Below, piece after piece: positions 42,701-53,065 of a stretch of 64,000 bases of DNA (within the stretch, counting starts at the first letter, position 1; each line of letters opens with the position of its first letter). The stretch is taken from the NCBI GenBank assembly GCA_015350385.1, contig WNKI01000005.1:1311906-1375905 (forward strand), read 5' to 3'. The position numbers were made by a program, and so were the translations under genes. The DNA comes from Aculops lycopersici (taxonomy: Eukaryota > Arthropoda > Arachnida > Trombidiformes > Eriophyidae). Below the pieces are notes generated by a model. That model did not search any database, was not told the origin of the DNA, and worked only from the letters and a program-made list of their open reading frames with translations.

Positions 42701-43202
42701 TTCGCCCTATCTAGGTGATATACAACTCAGTTTAAGCGACCGTCGAGGGATGTTCGAGGTGGAGGTCATTAGGGCTCGCCGATTGCAGCATAAGCCAGAC
42801 GCAAAGCGGCTACCGTCCCCATACGTCAAAGTCTACTTAATGAGAGAGAAGAAGTGTTTGGCCAAGTTTAAGACAGAGCAGGCAAAGGAAACCCTTGAGC
42901 CTCTCTATCAACAGCAGTTCATCTTTAGGGAATTCGACTACAAAGATTGCGTGCTTCAGGTGATTGTGTGGGGAGATTATGGAAAGCGTGACAAGAAGGT
43001 TCTTATGGGTATAGTTCAAGTTCACTTGAATGACGTCAATATCAAGAACACTGTAATAGGGTGGTATCGTTTATTCAATGCCCCTGCAATGGCAAGTTGC
43101 GTAATGTCCTCGTCAAAGATGCTGCGTCAAACAATATCGGCCACAACTCTGGGGCAGGAGGTCATTGTGGAGCAATCGTCATTTGAATCACAAACAAGTT
43201 GA
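39726..43202 (+). CDS. RIM-like protein with C-terminal C2B domain and long disordered N-terminus
   Basis: A 1158-residue single-exon frame. The last ~170 residues match the C-terminus of RIM (regulating synaptic membrane exocytosis) proteins: GQIASRQALVSPYLGDIQLSL leads into the C2B domain, with FEVEVIRARRL, PYVKVYLM, KTEQAKETLEPLYQQQF, VLQVIVWGDYGKRDKKVLMG and VIGWYRLF. RIM C2B domains bind phosphoinositides and liprin, not calcium. The first ~900 residues are Gln/His/Ser/Asn-rich and disordered; I see no zinc finger, PDZ or C2A domain. It therefore resembles the C2B-only gamma RIMs (RIMS3/4), but far longer, or it is the last exon of a full RIM gene. An in-frame TAG six bases before the ATG fits a true start, though an acceptor there cannot be excluded. 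Likely role: presynaptic active zone. Confidence 0.8.
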   Translation: MFVQPQFKRHHLNSYNNLNQHKRNQQQLPPPPPATAASIYDSSASFGSNSSNGVSFAGVGGDSAANKLLARRQNLISVASSQTGRRSSHVPTINSEAVSLSKEKRVKQVSTRTGSNENYETKDDERARNKTRRQASGGDEKQEVEIALGQLGLRRRRSKISDSQTQLIDISGDSKFKKCYTLQDINQNYNCDLVELTNEQPTTKYFIEQQQSVFCDVCQSTKPIVSMKSSSTIIESNSEHIPELVNNGTNTTTTTTTTEVDLASIPGNKSNGIGVESDEHLKKATSADVTTQQNKQGIYNRRVASFSGYSRKNLEFLSSFCLSFILYQLETWKQLVEDTRLPTTQTTLALQQKPSQNLKSPTRNMVTLHDSMPLLPDELDYDRFSGRSQVDQLTSQLNAKMILNDNHHPMSSQSISGPPPSVHSTNGYHPTATCDCGGHCRPPVDSGYATMHLPLQQLHGRQRINRVVTSPIIDTSGKILDLHQQLQTRYSHQEYAEGHHCQESISKGLSGSQANYQLDHQHDYHYQSYLSGGQLMKSPPPPVINQIYQHNHHNHQLEYIRAPIGQTNSSPATVSLARHFQPPSSSILTTMTNRGHSIANFSLRGDTPLSTKSTNYNSSSSLDYELDHPQQTHSLNAMSTQPPARIPTPQRTPSLRQQSQQYPQSSLSVDFDYRRPNHHHQHYHNHHHNAYAFHRQHKSQMRDDYLAYDHLHANYKQQIATASMRDNPRSNDTNLQDVQDTNSHSRYGSKLPKLRSQPQDKNHSHAVTMGSDSELYSINRLKLQSGQDRLHYVHMPNGSLYHNNHYNKARGTSSRSSACSTPFQKQLNEQNINANSATSTPNSNGQTSSVLQQSKSVDLASSSSTPSSQFGNITQTSKKYPSSIARVSLAGAKKRLGFKQKGGLNSLSIHRSEEVLPAELIRQRFHRFIAVTTGGGGVGGDSSGSLTGMESNQEFRNSYLDNNSPFAFGKDPRNCFVEGLGVGQIASRQALVSPYLGDIQLSLSDRRGMFEVEVIRARRLQHKPDAKRLPSPYVKVYLMREKKCLAKFKTEQAKETLEPLYQQQFIFREFDYKDCVLQVIVWGDYGKRDKKVLMGIVQVHLNDVNIKNTVIGWYRLFNAPAMASCVMSSSKMLRQTISATTLGQEVIVEQSSFESQTS

Positions 43203-43573
43203 TCTATAAAATTAAAATCTATTAAGTCGGATCTGTATATCAGACCAACTTTTAATTGATGAAAGTTGGTTACTCAATTGATTTGATCGGGCAGGTTTAT
43301 TGTTTATACTCTTTGGAATTGATGGAAGGCAAACTTGTGTGCGCTGATTAATGCAAATCTATCTTCTTAATCTTGATTGCATGTCATGGGGATATCAGTT
43401 CGATCCTATTATTGTCATATAATTGATCAAACTTATAATAATCATTATGAGTATTGCAGCTTGATTTACTTTAAGTTTCTCATTGCATCTTGGTGGTAGT
43501 TGTGTTGGTGGAAAAATTGTTGAATTTTCAGAAGATATTGCGGCTCATCAGATGACGATGAGCTTATCGGATA
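43203..43573. other. Convergent 3' spacer
   Basis: Lies between the tail-to-tail RIM-like gene and the membrane-protein gene; AT-rich 3' UTR sequence. No gene seen. Confidence 0.5.
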
Positions 43574-44353
43574 TTATATATCAGATTCTCTCTCTTGCCA
43601 AGTTGATTGAGAATGTTGGACGTTATCATCTAAATCCCTTATTTGCACTATATGAACTTCAGGCTGATTGCTACCAAAATTGTCTTGCCCATAATCATCG
43701 ATGCCAGCACCTCGGGCCGCAGCTGCGTAGACCAAGCCAGATTGGTTTACGGTTGCCTGTATCTCATCGGAGTTGTTGTCGTCACTTAAATCTGGGAATG
43801 AGTTGTTGTCATTATCATCGGATCTATTATTAAAATCATCCTCTTCGTCCTCTCTAGATTCGTCTTTTCTTTTTGTCTCATTGGCTTCGGCTTTGGCCAT
43901 TCTAGCCAACGCTTTTCTTGCAATCCTATTACTTATCTTCTTGACACCAGACGAACTTGGTCCTTGTACCTGAGCTTGTTGTTGCTGTTCCTTTAATTGA
44001 TACGGTGTTATAACAGGTGCTCTATTTCGAGTTCGTCGAGATTGGCGCCTAATGGAACTACGAGTTCGCATTGTGGCCGTAGTGGCCATACTAACTTGAT
44101 CCGCTGGCGTACTTGAGGCTATATTTGGAGATCCAGTTTCCAATTCCTTCGACTTATCATTCTTGGAATTGAGGTAGTTCATGAATAATTTTATAACCAG
44201 GCATATAAATGCAAATAATGTTACAAAAACCATCATCGCCGGAATGATCCATGGCGCCGAGGGAGTTACCCGTTTGGGACTTCTTGTAAGCTTATCCCAA
44301 GTGATCGCAAGGGCTCTCGCCTCGGCCAATCGCTCTTGATCTGTCATGTACAT
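43574..44353 (-). CDS. Uncharacterised single-pass membrane protein
   Basis: 259 residues, single exon. One clear transmembrane helix near residues 35-60 (PWIIPAMMVFVTLFAFICLVIKLF) follows a 34-residue N-terminus, suggesting a signal-anchor. The remainder is polar: a Ser/Thr/Arg-rich segment, a short Gln run, a basic helix ISNRIARKALARMAKAEA, and an acidic Asp/Asn stretch (DDNDNNSFPDLSDDNNSD). I recognise no domain. The start is the first Met of the frame; a second Met lies two codons on. It is divergent from the zinc-finger gene, with 413 bp between the start codons. Confidence 0.65.
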   Translation of the reverse strand: MYMTDQERLAEARALAITWDKLTRSPKRVTPSAPWIIPAMMVFVTLFAFICLVIKLFMNYLNSKNDKSKELETGSPNIASSTPADQVSMATTATMRTRSSIRRQSRRTRNRAPVITPYQLKEQQQQAQVQGPSSSGVKKISNRIARKALARMAKAEANETKRKDESREDEEDDFNNRSDDNDNNSFPDLSDDNNSDEIQATVNQSGLVYAAAARGAGIDDYGQDNFGSNQPEVHIVQIRDLDDNVQHSQSTWQERESDI

Positions 44354-44739
44354 GTTACTGAATTTGATCGTTGCCAGTGGACGTTATGGAGATTAAAATA
44401 TTGACATATTACCCGTTTATTAAGTGAGGATGGGAGATAATGAAAATGTTACAAGATCGAATGCTTGGCTTTGTTGACTCGAGAAGTATTTACATTCTGG
44501 CTTGCCAAAGCTTAGGCCACGCTGTGTGCCTGAAAAAACTTGCCTCAATTTACAGGCTATGAGATAGAAAAGTGACCGTAACACAGGGATTCAATGGCAA
44601 GTTAAACCATTGCGGTAGACACAGTGAAGGCGGCGCGCAAACTTTTGCACAACATAAACACAGACACAAGACTTTCATTGCATTGTTATGCCAATGCCTA
44701 CAAGTGAGAAGAGAATTTCAGGTATTGATATCCGATCAA

Positions 44740-44747
44740 TATCGATA
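44740..44747. promoter_or_regulatory. DRE-like motif TATCGATA
   Basis: Perfect TATCGATA, the core of the insect DRE (DREF site), 19 bp upstream of the zinc-finger protein start and within the head-to-head spacer of two genes. Confidence 0.35.
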
Positions 44748-44766
44748 CAAAGCTTTCGCAATCAAA

Positions 44767-45474
44767 ATGGAACTCAGTGAAGAGGATAACAACGCTCTCC
44801 TTCAATCACTGAACAATCTGTTCCCGAAAGAATCAAACAATGAGGAGTATTCCGAGCAAATTATCATGGTTGAGGCGGATGATCAGGTTCAGGAGGTTGT
44901 AGTGGAGGTTTCTGCACCAAGGAAGCCCAAGCAACCAAGAAAGCAGAAAATTGTTTTAAAACCAATAAACGACGACGAAATAGATCTCCAAATAATAGAA
45001 GAGACGCCTGAGACTGAGATCAAACTAAGACCAAGGCGAGAGTATCGAACTAAGAAGAGAATGGAAAGATTACCCATGAAATCGCCTTCAACTTGTCGCA
45101 TGGAGGTAGATGAAACTCCAATGAATGGCACTCAGAAGCACAACAATCACGTTAATTCCAATTCAAATAATAGTATCCCCATAACCAAAGCCACCTCAAA
45201 CAATACCAATCACCAAGCGAACGCGCTAAATGATAGTAACAATACCAACAATCATAACGAAAGTCTCGCATCAGACATGGATGCAAGCATTAAGATTGAA
45301 TCAACGCCCGACCAAACGACTCCCAACTCGGACACTTCGACAAGAAGGCGAACGAGATTGAGTAATACCTACCGGGTGGCTACAGGAAAGAACTATGTTT
45401 GTCATAATTGTGACTTTTCAACCGATAGAATTAGTAATATCATCAGTCACCTGAAAGGATCTTGTCCACCTTAG
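44767..45474 (+). CDS. Uncharacterised nuclear-type protein with one C-terminal zinc finger
   Basis: 235 residues from the ATG at 44767, which has a good context (ATCAAAATGG). The frame is open 65 codons further up, but that part looks like 5' UTR. The N-terminus is acidic (MELSEEDNNALLQSL). A basic region follows, with PRKPKQPRKQK and RPRREYRTKKRMERL, likely nuclear localisation signals. An Asn-rich linker leads to a C-terminal finger CHNCDFSTDRISNIISHLKGSC. Its spacing C-x2-C-x12-H-x4-C is C2HC-like and resembles single fingers that pack against a partner. No orthologue recognised; a chromatin or transcription role is inference. AATAAA follows 37 nt past the stop. Confidence 0.7.
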   Translation: MELSEEDNNALLQSLNNLFPKESNNEEYSEQIIMVEADDQVQEVVVEVSAPRKPKQPRKQKIVLKPINDDEIDLQIIEETPETEIKLRPRREYRTKKRMERLPMKSPSTCRMEVDETPMNGTQKHNNHVNSNSNNSIPITKATSNNTNHQANALNDSNNTNNHNESLASDMDASIKIESTPDQTTPNSDTSTRRRTRLSNTYRVATGKNYVCHNCDFSTDRISNIISHLKGSCPP

Positions 45475-46118
45475 GGCTTCTCTTTCCAATTGAAAGCAGC
45501 AGCTTTGGCAAATAAATAGAATGCATGCATGCCGCCGCTCGTTCTCCCATGTGATCCGAAGAGTCGCACGAGGGTGGACCGAGTCGGCCCACTTGGCTGG
45601 AACAGCCCGCGCCTTAAGGATTCTGCGCTACCCGACCGACTGACCGAACCGCTTGCGAGAAGCTACAAACAAGTAAACGCCAAATGTTGTGTGCATGTAT
45701 TATTGAATGTAAAAACAGAGCGGGATCAAGTATAGTGAGTTTGAGAAAAATCACAATAAATAACTTCATCCAACTCACCTTACAAATATATTTGATATCT
45801 TCCATTTAAGGCAGCGTCTGTTGGTCCGATCTATTTAAATTGTAAACGTTTTTCTCTGATCAATTCAGACTTTCGGTTAATTAACCTTATCAAAAATTAA
45901 ATACTAAAGCTAAACTTGTAATATCATCTTACGGATTTCAAGTATGCCGTCAATGCAATATTAGAAATCTGGATGCTAATTTATCCGTCAAGCTGATGTT
46001 TATTGGAAACCAGTAGCGCGAGAGGGGCATAACTCAAATAACTAGCGCAATTATATCAATATCCTATCACACAGTCAATCAAAATAGTCTTAGATAGCTC
46101 ACGTTTTCTCTATTGTAA
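45475..46118. other. Spacer between zinc-finger gene and SRPK
   Basis: AATAAA at 45511-45516 ends the upstream gene. The rest should hold the SRPK promoter and 5' UTR. A 68-codon frame here has no recognisable features. Confidence 0.5.
45511..45516 (+). terminator. Poly(A) signal of the zinc-finger gene
   Basis: AATAAA 37 nt past the stop codon, followed by more A/T. Confidence 0.55.
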
Positions 46119-47697
46119 ATGTCCGAGTTTGAGGAACAGGAGGCTCCCTCAGATTATACAAAAGGAGGCTATCATCCTGTGAGAATCTCCGAAATTCTCA
46201 ATGGACGGTATTACATGATACGCAAACTGGGCTGGGGTCACTTTTCGACAGTATGGCTGAGCTGGGATTTGCATGTTAAACGGTTTGTTGCTCTCAAGGT
46301 TGTCAAGAGCGCTCTTAATTTTACTCAGACTGCATTGGATGAGATCAGACTGCTCAAATGTGTCCGTGATGGTGCGCCTGACGATCCGTACCACGATCGT
46401 GTAATCCAACTACTCGATGACTTCAAGGTGATGGGGCCAAACGGTAGACGTAAGTATGATATAAGTGCGGACGAATGGCCAAGATATCGACATTTTTAGC
46501 TCCACAGTATCACTAACAAAAGCTTATTCTTCCACCCTTCATGCAATAGATATCTGTCTCGTCTTCGAGGTATTAGGTTGTAACCTTCTGAAGCTTATAA
46601 TCAATTCAAATTATTACGGAATACCATTGATTAACGTTAAACGTATCATGCGACAAGTTCTGGAGGGTTTAGATTACCTCCATACCAAGTGCAAAATTAT
46701 TCACACCGACATCAAGCCAGAAAATATCCTGGTCACTGTTAGCGAGGAGCAGGTCAAAAAATTAGCCTACGAAGCAACTCAATGTATCAAACTCGGTTTA
46801 AAACTACCAAATTCTCTAGTGAGCAATGTACCCCAGCAAGGAAGACCTGCTGACATTAGCAAAAAGACATCGAGGAACAAGAAGAAAAAATTGAAGGCTA
46901 GAGCGAGAAAAAACCGTAATCGACTCGAAGGCGACTTTGTTGAATACTTATCTCTAGATCCGTCGATGCCTGTGAACACAGACGAAAACTCTTCGACTGC
47001 CACAGGTCTCTCATCTATCAATGACAACGAAAAACCAAATTCGGCCAGTAATGGTAACTTGAACGATTCTACTCATAGCTTAAGCCCTAAATCGAACGAA
47101 ACAGATGGCAAGACAACCAACACGAGCAAGGGCGGCCTACAATGTGATCCATCTAAAGAAATTATGGAAGATATCCAAGTTAAGGTAGCCGATCTTGGTA
47201 ATGCCTGCTGGCAGAATAACCATTTCTCTGATGCAATACAAACACGACATTATCGATGTTTGGAGGTGATTCTAGGTGCCGATTATGGCCCCTCTGCCGA
47301 TATATGGAGCGCTGCTTGCATGGCATTCGAATTGGCGACGGGTGATTATTTATTTGAACCGCACGAAGGTGCGGATTATAGCCGAGACGATGACCATTTG
47401 GCTCATATTATAGAGCTACTCGGACAGATTCCCCTGAACATAACTCAAACTGGCAAATATGCCAAAGATTTTTTCAACAAAAAAGGCAACCTCAAGCACA
47501 TCAGATCTCTGAAACCTTGGAACCTATACCAGGTTCTCACAGAAAAATACGAATGGACTAATGACGAAGCAACTAGTTTCCATGATTTTCTAGTCCCTAT
47601 GCTGCATTATGATCCGGCACAACGCGCTACAGCTGCTGAGTGTCTCAAGCATCCTTGGTTGAGTGAGGTAATGGATGAGAAGCCAAAAGAGTGCTAG
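46119..47697 (+). CDS. SR-protein kinase (SRPK), two exons
   Basis: Phosphorylates RS domains of splicing factors. Exons 46119-46449 and 46550-47697 join in phase 1 across a 100-nt intron (GTAAGT...ATAG), giving 492 residues. N-lobe: LGWGHFSTVWLSWD glycine loop, VALKVVKS catalytic lysine and YHDRVIQLLDDFK. Exon 2 opens HICLVFEVLGCNLLKLI, then LDYLHTKCKIIHTDIKPEN. About 150 residues of a basic and Ser/Asn-rich spacer follow before VADLGNACW (SRPKs use DLG in place of DFG) and TRHYRCLEVILGADYGPSADIWS. The split kinase domain with a spacer insert is diagnostic of SRPKs. The spacer is shorter than in vertebrates, and the N-terminal extension is only about 20 residues. Poly(A) signal at 47844-47849. 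Confidence 0.95.
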
Positions 47698-48722
47698 TAT
47701 TATTCGTCACCTAGCTAAGATACCAAAAAGACTAAAAAACAAAGACATACTAAGTGATTGTTGAATCGGTTATCTCGACGTATCGCGTCAACAACCAACA
47801 TCGCAAATCCACTCTACCATATGGCCCACAAAATAGGCTGGATAATAAATTCGGCCATCAATCAGCTACAGGTGTCTAGATGAGACTATCGCAATTGAAA
47901 CTATGGATAATTAACAGCTTGTCTATCAAACTAATCCACTCCCATCTGCAGATGAACGTCTTGAATTCATCTAAATTCAATTTGTTTGCGGTCCTCTGAT
48001 ATTTGAGTGGTTGACCGAGAGTAACCTAATCTCACTGCAATGGTACTCCTCTTTACCTTTCTTTATTTTAAGTGAGGAATCTCTCCTACAGCTATTCTCA
48101 CTGCCGAATCAGATCCAATGACGATTTTCTCCTTCCGACCGAAAACCTTATTATTTCCAGCTGCAGAGATAAGAAATGGCGTGGAAAAGTTTGCAGTTTC
48201 CTTTTTGTTGTCCGAACTCATCAGCTTGCTTCCAACTGGTTTAAAGTCCAAAGCTGGAACGTCCAGCCAATCGGCCGGCGCGATGCTGGTGCCAGCCGAT
48301 AATAAGCCAAAACGAAAGGTAGACTGAGTGACCAAAAGCAAAGCAACACGTGAGCAGTAAGTTTACCTGATGGGTTTGCCGCGAGTCTCGCGACGCAGTC
48401 CCAATTAGGTCGATGGATATAACAGGTGAGCCGCCCTCGCTTCTGCATTTCTATAATTACTCACTCTCAGCTCATTTCATTTTCAACTCTTTACCAAAGA
48501 TATTCTATGGCCCCTGACAAGTTTGCCCCTTTTGACGGCTCTTATCAAAGCAAATTTGGATTTTTCCTCTGGAAATGGAGTTTTGGTATTAGAGTTTTTG
48601 CTCTTTGGGTTGAGGACTTCACTTCGAGTTTGCATCTCGGGTGAGTGAAAGAGAGTATAAGATAGAGAGAGAGAGAGGGGGGGGGGAATTTTTCTTACCG
48701 GAAGTTAGTAATAGTTGAAAGA
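47698..48722. other. 1-kb spacer, no confident gene
   Basis: Contains the SRPK poly(A) signal (AATAAA at 47844-47849). Overlapping frames of 69-92 codons run on both strands at 48063-48341; none has a recognisable domain. A CG-rich GAGTCTCGCGAC block near 48384 resembles half of the palindrome at 32643. A (GA)n-(G)n tract at 48662-48686 lies just upstream of the next gene. Confidence 0.45.
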
Positions 48723-49418
48723 ATGAGGTTTAGCTCGGGATTTGCGGTTTTAGCCGCCGCTTTAGCCACTGCCTTGGTGGTTCTCGATGGAGTCAGCACT
48801 CAGCCTGAGCCTAGAGCTCAAGAGTCAAGATATACAGCAAACAATCATAATCAGGAAAAGACGCAGCAACAAGATGCATATTTCCAAACTAGAGGTCAAA
48901 CCTACGATTTTAGTCGGGGTTCAGATGAAATTGATGAGGCTAGAATTCAACGGATGGAGCTATACAAGTCGCTCATCCAAACTTCCGCTAGATTTGCGTT
49001 GGCACAAACGGATCTATCTAATCATGTAGAGCTCGACTTGGCTATGGATGTAATGAGTGACATCGAGTACATGCTCTCGAGGCCGTCAACTTTGATTAAG
49101 CTGGTCAGGGCCATCTCCATGGCCATAACCGCCGTCATTGCCTCGATCTTCTTTTTCCCTGGAGCCTACGAGCAGCTAGAGTATGCATGGCATGATCCTA
49201 GCCACTTGTTAAATCTCGATAGATTCCTAAGCAACGGTATTTCCGGTCGAACTATGCTGAGTATCATTGGATCGCCAGATGCTTTGTCCAAAATTGGACT
49301 ACACGATAGTTCGTGTAGAGAGAGATCCCTGTGTCAAACAGGCGAGGTTTTACGTTGCACTTTCCCGGAGATTTTAATTTGCGAGCTGCGAGTCTTCTGT
49401 CGTGACAACGTCAAATGA
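48723..49418 (+). CDS. Uncharacterised secreted/membrane protein with C-x5-C motif
   Basis: 231 residues. The N-terminus is a signal peptide (MRFSSGFAVLAAALATALVVLDGVSTQ). A polar Gln/Asn-rich stretch follows, then a helical region with one likely membrane segment (ISMAITAVIASIFFFPGAY, about residues 135-155). Near the C-terminus comes SSCRERSLCQTGEVLRC and then LICELRVFC. The C-x5-C pattern is also present in the 1829-aa protein 4 kb downstream. I do not recognise a named family. The frame ends at 49418; GTGAGT after AAG at 49489 could be the donor of a 3' UTR intron, or the true coding end may differ. Confidence 0.65.
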   Translation: MRFSSGFAVLAAALATALVVLDGVSTQPEPRAQESRYTANNHNQEKTQQQDAYFQTRGQTYDFSRGSDEIDEARIQRMELYKSLIQTSARFALAQTDLSNHVELDLAMDVMSDIEYMLSRPSTLIKLVRAISMAITAVIASIFFFPGAYEQLEYAWHDPSHLLNLDRFLSNGISGRTMLSIIGSPDALSKIGLHDSSCRERSLCQTGEVLRCTFPEILICELRVFCRDNVK

Positions 49419-52400
49419 CGAGTAAAGTTCGTTCCAATTCAACTCTGTTCTGATCTATTCTATTCCTATGGAGACTAAAGATGCAAGGTGAGTGTCAGTG
49501 ACAACTTGAGTGTTCGGTAAGAAAGCGGAAACGAGGCCACGAAAAGTCACCTAATTTCGCGATCACCATTCGCTTTACTAGCTTGCCAGTGATGCGGCTT
49601 TATCGTGAAGCAAGATAAACAAAATCACAATTCGGAAGAAGCTAACCGTTTTATCGATCCATTGGAGATCAGACGAGTCAAACGTTTAGCCTTAATGTCT
49701 CCCCATCTCAATGCTTCTGCTGCTAGTCCCCTTGCTGTTGCCACTACCATTAATGGCGATGTAGCTAGTCGATGGCTGCAGGTTAGCTGGAAAGAAAGAG
49801 TATCGAGAGGGAGAGAATCTCAAGTGATTTTGTTGCGATTTGTTACTTAAATGCTCAGGTAACAAAAAGCTTGCTCGAGATTCCATTTGATTCTATTTCC
49901 ATCCCCTTATTTTGAAAGGACTAACAACGGCAACTTCGGTAAGCGAGTGGACAATTTTCTAAGTTCGAAAAGATGGTGGCGCTCATGTCTCAGTCACCTG
50001 TTGCATCACAAATTTGTGCGATTCATCAGTTGCTCGCTAGCGGCAACGCAATTGCAGGTTCGAGCTACTCACTATACCAGCGCAGCCATCACAGCCAATT
50101 GTTAGCCCACCACTGAGCAATAACTTCCGATTGCTAACTCGAGTTTCCTTGCTGCGAGGTGGCCGCTGCCGCCGGCGCCACTACCACTACCATCGGATAG
50201 CAGGACAAAGACGACGACGTTAGTCATGCGCCACGAATTTCTCGCCGAGAAAAACCGTCGTAACACTTGAGGAAATTGTAACCTTGCGCACCTGACGTTC
50301 GTCAAGACCGTCCGCTAGTTTATCAGAGTCGCTGCCTTCTTTAGTTGTCGTTATGTTGTCGCCCTTAGCCTAAAGAGTCTCCCCGGCTACAGTTACCAGT
50401 GGTGCCGGTGGATCTTGTGGCCAGTGAGCACTTGGCATTGAATCCAAGTGTCATAATTGGGCCGCCTTGTCTCGCTGGCCAGTGGCCACAGGCCGTTGCT
50501 CACTCTCAGGCTCTCGATTCTGCGGCTGGAGATAACTTTAGCTGCATGACCACTGTGTCTGTGCTGTACCATTCTTATACCTTGCGTTGGCCAGCTCCGG
50601 CGTCCAGTGTCCAGTGTTACAGTTAACACTTTGGCCGCTAGTCTTTGGCTAGCTTGGCATTGGAACAATGTTACCCCCGCGGAACTCACGACTTTGCCAG
50701 CGAGTTGCCCGCTTTTTGCCACCATCACCACTTTGTGATCATTTTGCTGCCACTTGTTTTTGTTGCTGATGTCGTCGTTGTCTCTTACGCTTACCTGGCA
50801 GCTATTCTGCTCATTGTTGGATTGTTATTTTCTCCACTCCAACTTTGACTTCTGCTTCTGCGCGACTGAAACCCTAACTCAATGCTTCCTTCCTTCTACC
50901 GCAAGCCCATCTAACGGTCGCCTCGAGCCAAATCGGTCTCGGCCTTGCCATTGGAGAAGCGCGCAATCAAGCAAAGCGACGAGAGTTCGAGAAACTAGAG
51001 GACAAGACAGAGGTAAGGCAGTGGAAAAGCTTGTGATTTGATGAGATAAAATTTGCCTGTTGCTCGCATAATAATCAATCAGTCGGTCGGTCAGTCAGTC
51101 AGTCAGTTAGTTGGAGGGTAAGTTACACTGGGTTCAATAAACTTGATGCAAATTTCACGGCGAGTTTACACGCGCAAGACTCTAGACAAGTAATCGAATA
51201 TCAAGTTAAGCATCTTGACGCTAATCATAGCCAACCGAGAGCCAGGCTAACCAGACTACAAGATGACCACCCAGCTAGGTAAGTTTTATATCGGCTCCTT
51301 CGTGCGATATGAGTGACAGATGTCCAGTGGTTGCTGGTGTTGTTTTGAACTCGATACTGAGAATAAGAGAGTAAGTAGAGGGGGAGAGATGGGTTATTGC
51401 ATGAGATTATTTGAGCCGCTTCAGGGATGACACAAAAGGTTGCTAGTCATATTCAAACATGATGTCGGCCGTAGAGAAAGAGAGATCATCCAACTCATAA
51501 TCTGCCCCAAAGCATTCTTGTCTGTCGCGTGCATCGGTTCACCCAGATTCTCGCAAGTCTCAAAACTCACCTGCTTGTCGAGCCAACCGAGTTTCCAGTC
51601 AATTGGTCGAAAATCAAAGTCTGCATGCAACGAAGGCCAATTATATAACTCCTCCGAGTGGCTCCTCTTCGAGGCGAATGTTTGACTTGACCCATCGGCT
51701 GCTCATCTATCAAACTTTGTGACATCTCAAAGGAGACAGATGGAATCACTTACAGGTGATTGTGCCGTTACATGAACTTGACTCTCGAATCTATTCGTTC
51801 TTCTCGCGAGGCCTTAAATGCGTCACACTCTTTCTGCCTGTTCGTCGGTGTGGTTTTGTTTGGTGGTAGTGGCGGCTGCTGCTTCTATCCAGTGGCACCA
51901 AGAATTGCGAGCTAACCAGACGATTCTCAGCACAGGCGACACAATGAGGCTGTCGGCTTCGATGGCGACTAGCGTGAGAGCAGGTACAAAGTGAAAAGAG
52001 AAACGAGAAAACGGCATCAGTGAGTTGTATTTTCGGTTATCATGATGAATCCATCCAAATTTATTTGCACTTCGTCCCAAAGTTTAAGTTGAAGCAAAAG
52101 CCAAAGTTGACTCACTGACCAAGACGACGAATTCGCTTGATCATCGGCATTCCCTGCCATATTAGACTATGAATGAACAAGCCGACTCCATAATTGGCCA
52201 GTCCCGTTAGCAAACCAGCGAGAGCCGACTGGCAAGCTAGCTGATCGCTTTGTTCTAAACTCAACTGACTTTGTGGCAACCAAGACAGCGAGTGAGGAGA
52301 GCAATTACAGCAAGCGAGCTAGTCGTTGAGGAGGATGAATGAATGAATGGGATGGAGAAAAGAAGAAATTGCTGTTGCTTGTAGGCCAATCGAGGTGCTG

Positions 52401-53065
52401 GTTGCAAAATTATTCCATAATACTTTTTGTCACAGTAGTCGTCGTCTTCGATGTTGAGGTTGGTGGCGCTGTTTGTTGTTGTTGTCATTGTTACCCGGAG
52501 AGTCGTTTGAATGAGCGAGAGCTGAGACCAATTGATTTGCTTACCTGTTCAGCCAGTTGCTGGTCCAACTTCAAAGTGAGCAGTCCAAAGACACCTCGAG
52601 GGTTCGATGTTCGCTGAGACTAAAGAGAGTAGAGACTCCATTCGGCTAGAAGCGACAATCACAGCAGAGAATTCATATCGCACTCGCGAGAGGTAATAGG
52701 TGGAGTAGATTCAACAGGTGAAAGCAATTGCGTGAGATTATTTTGTGTTGCCTAGTCAGTCAAATTTATGACAAGAATCTCTATATCTTAAAGAAACAGA
52801 GATGAACCATTCTTGAAGATAGTCGGGCGGATAAGTCAAGCAGAGTTATTTATCGATCAAATTTTAGTCAAAACTCAATCACTTACCTTCTCTCGCCTCA
52901 AAATCCAATACAATCAATATCATCGCCAAAATATACACAGAGTTCCTGCAAATGGAAGCATGAGGTTTGAGAAAGTTAGCTGAAAGACAAGAGATCATAA
53001 GAACAGAAGCGAGAGGAAAGGAAGCAACAAAAACACTGCCACCTAATTGAAAAGTCTCAAGAAAG
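49419..53065. other. Non-coding 3.6-kb stretch with one doubtful exon
   Basis: No conserved gene recognised. The open segment from about 49590 to 49790 (plus) lies between a CTTGCCAG acceptor-like and a GCAG|GTTAGC donor-like site and has a coding-like composition (EEANRFIDPLEIRRVKRLALMSP); it could be an exon of a neighbouring gene. A degenerate CAGT repeat is at 51082-51111. The rest contains short overlapping frames and E-box-like words (CACCTGTT near 49998, CACTTGTT near 50753, AACAGGTG near 52713). Confidence 0.4.
51082..51111. repeat. Degenerate (CAGT)n repeat
   Basis: Seven CAGT/CGGT/TAGT units in tandem, related to the run at 4233. Confidence 0.75.

Noticed and set aside
48063..48341. 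92-codon minus and 69-76-codon plus frames overlapping each other
   Set aside because: Each looks mildly coding-like, but they are mutually antisense, have no domain and no joinable splice sites.
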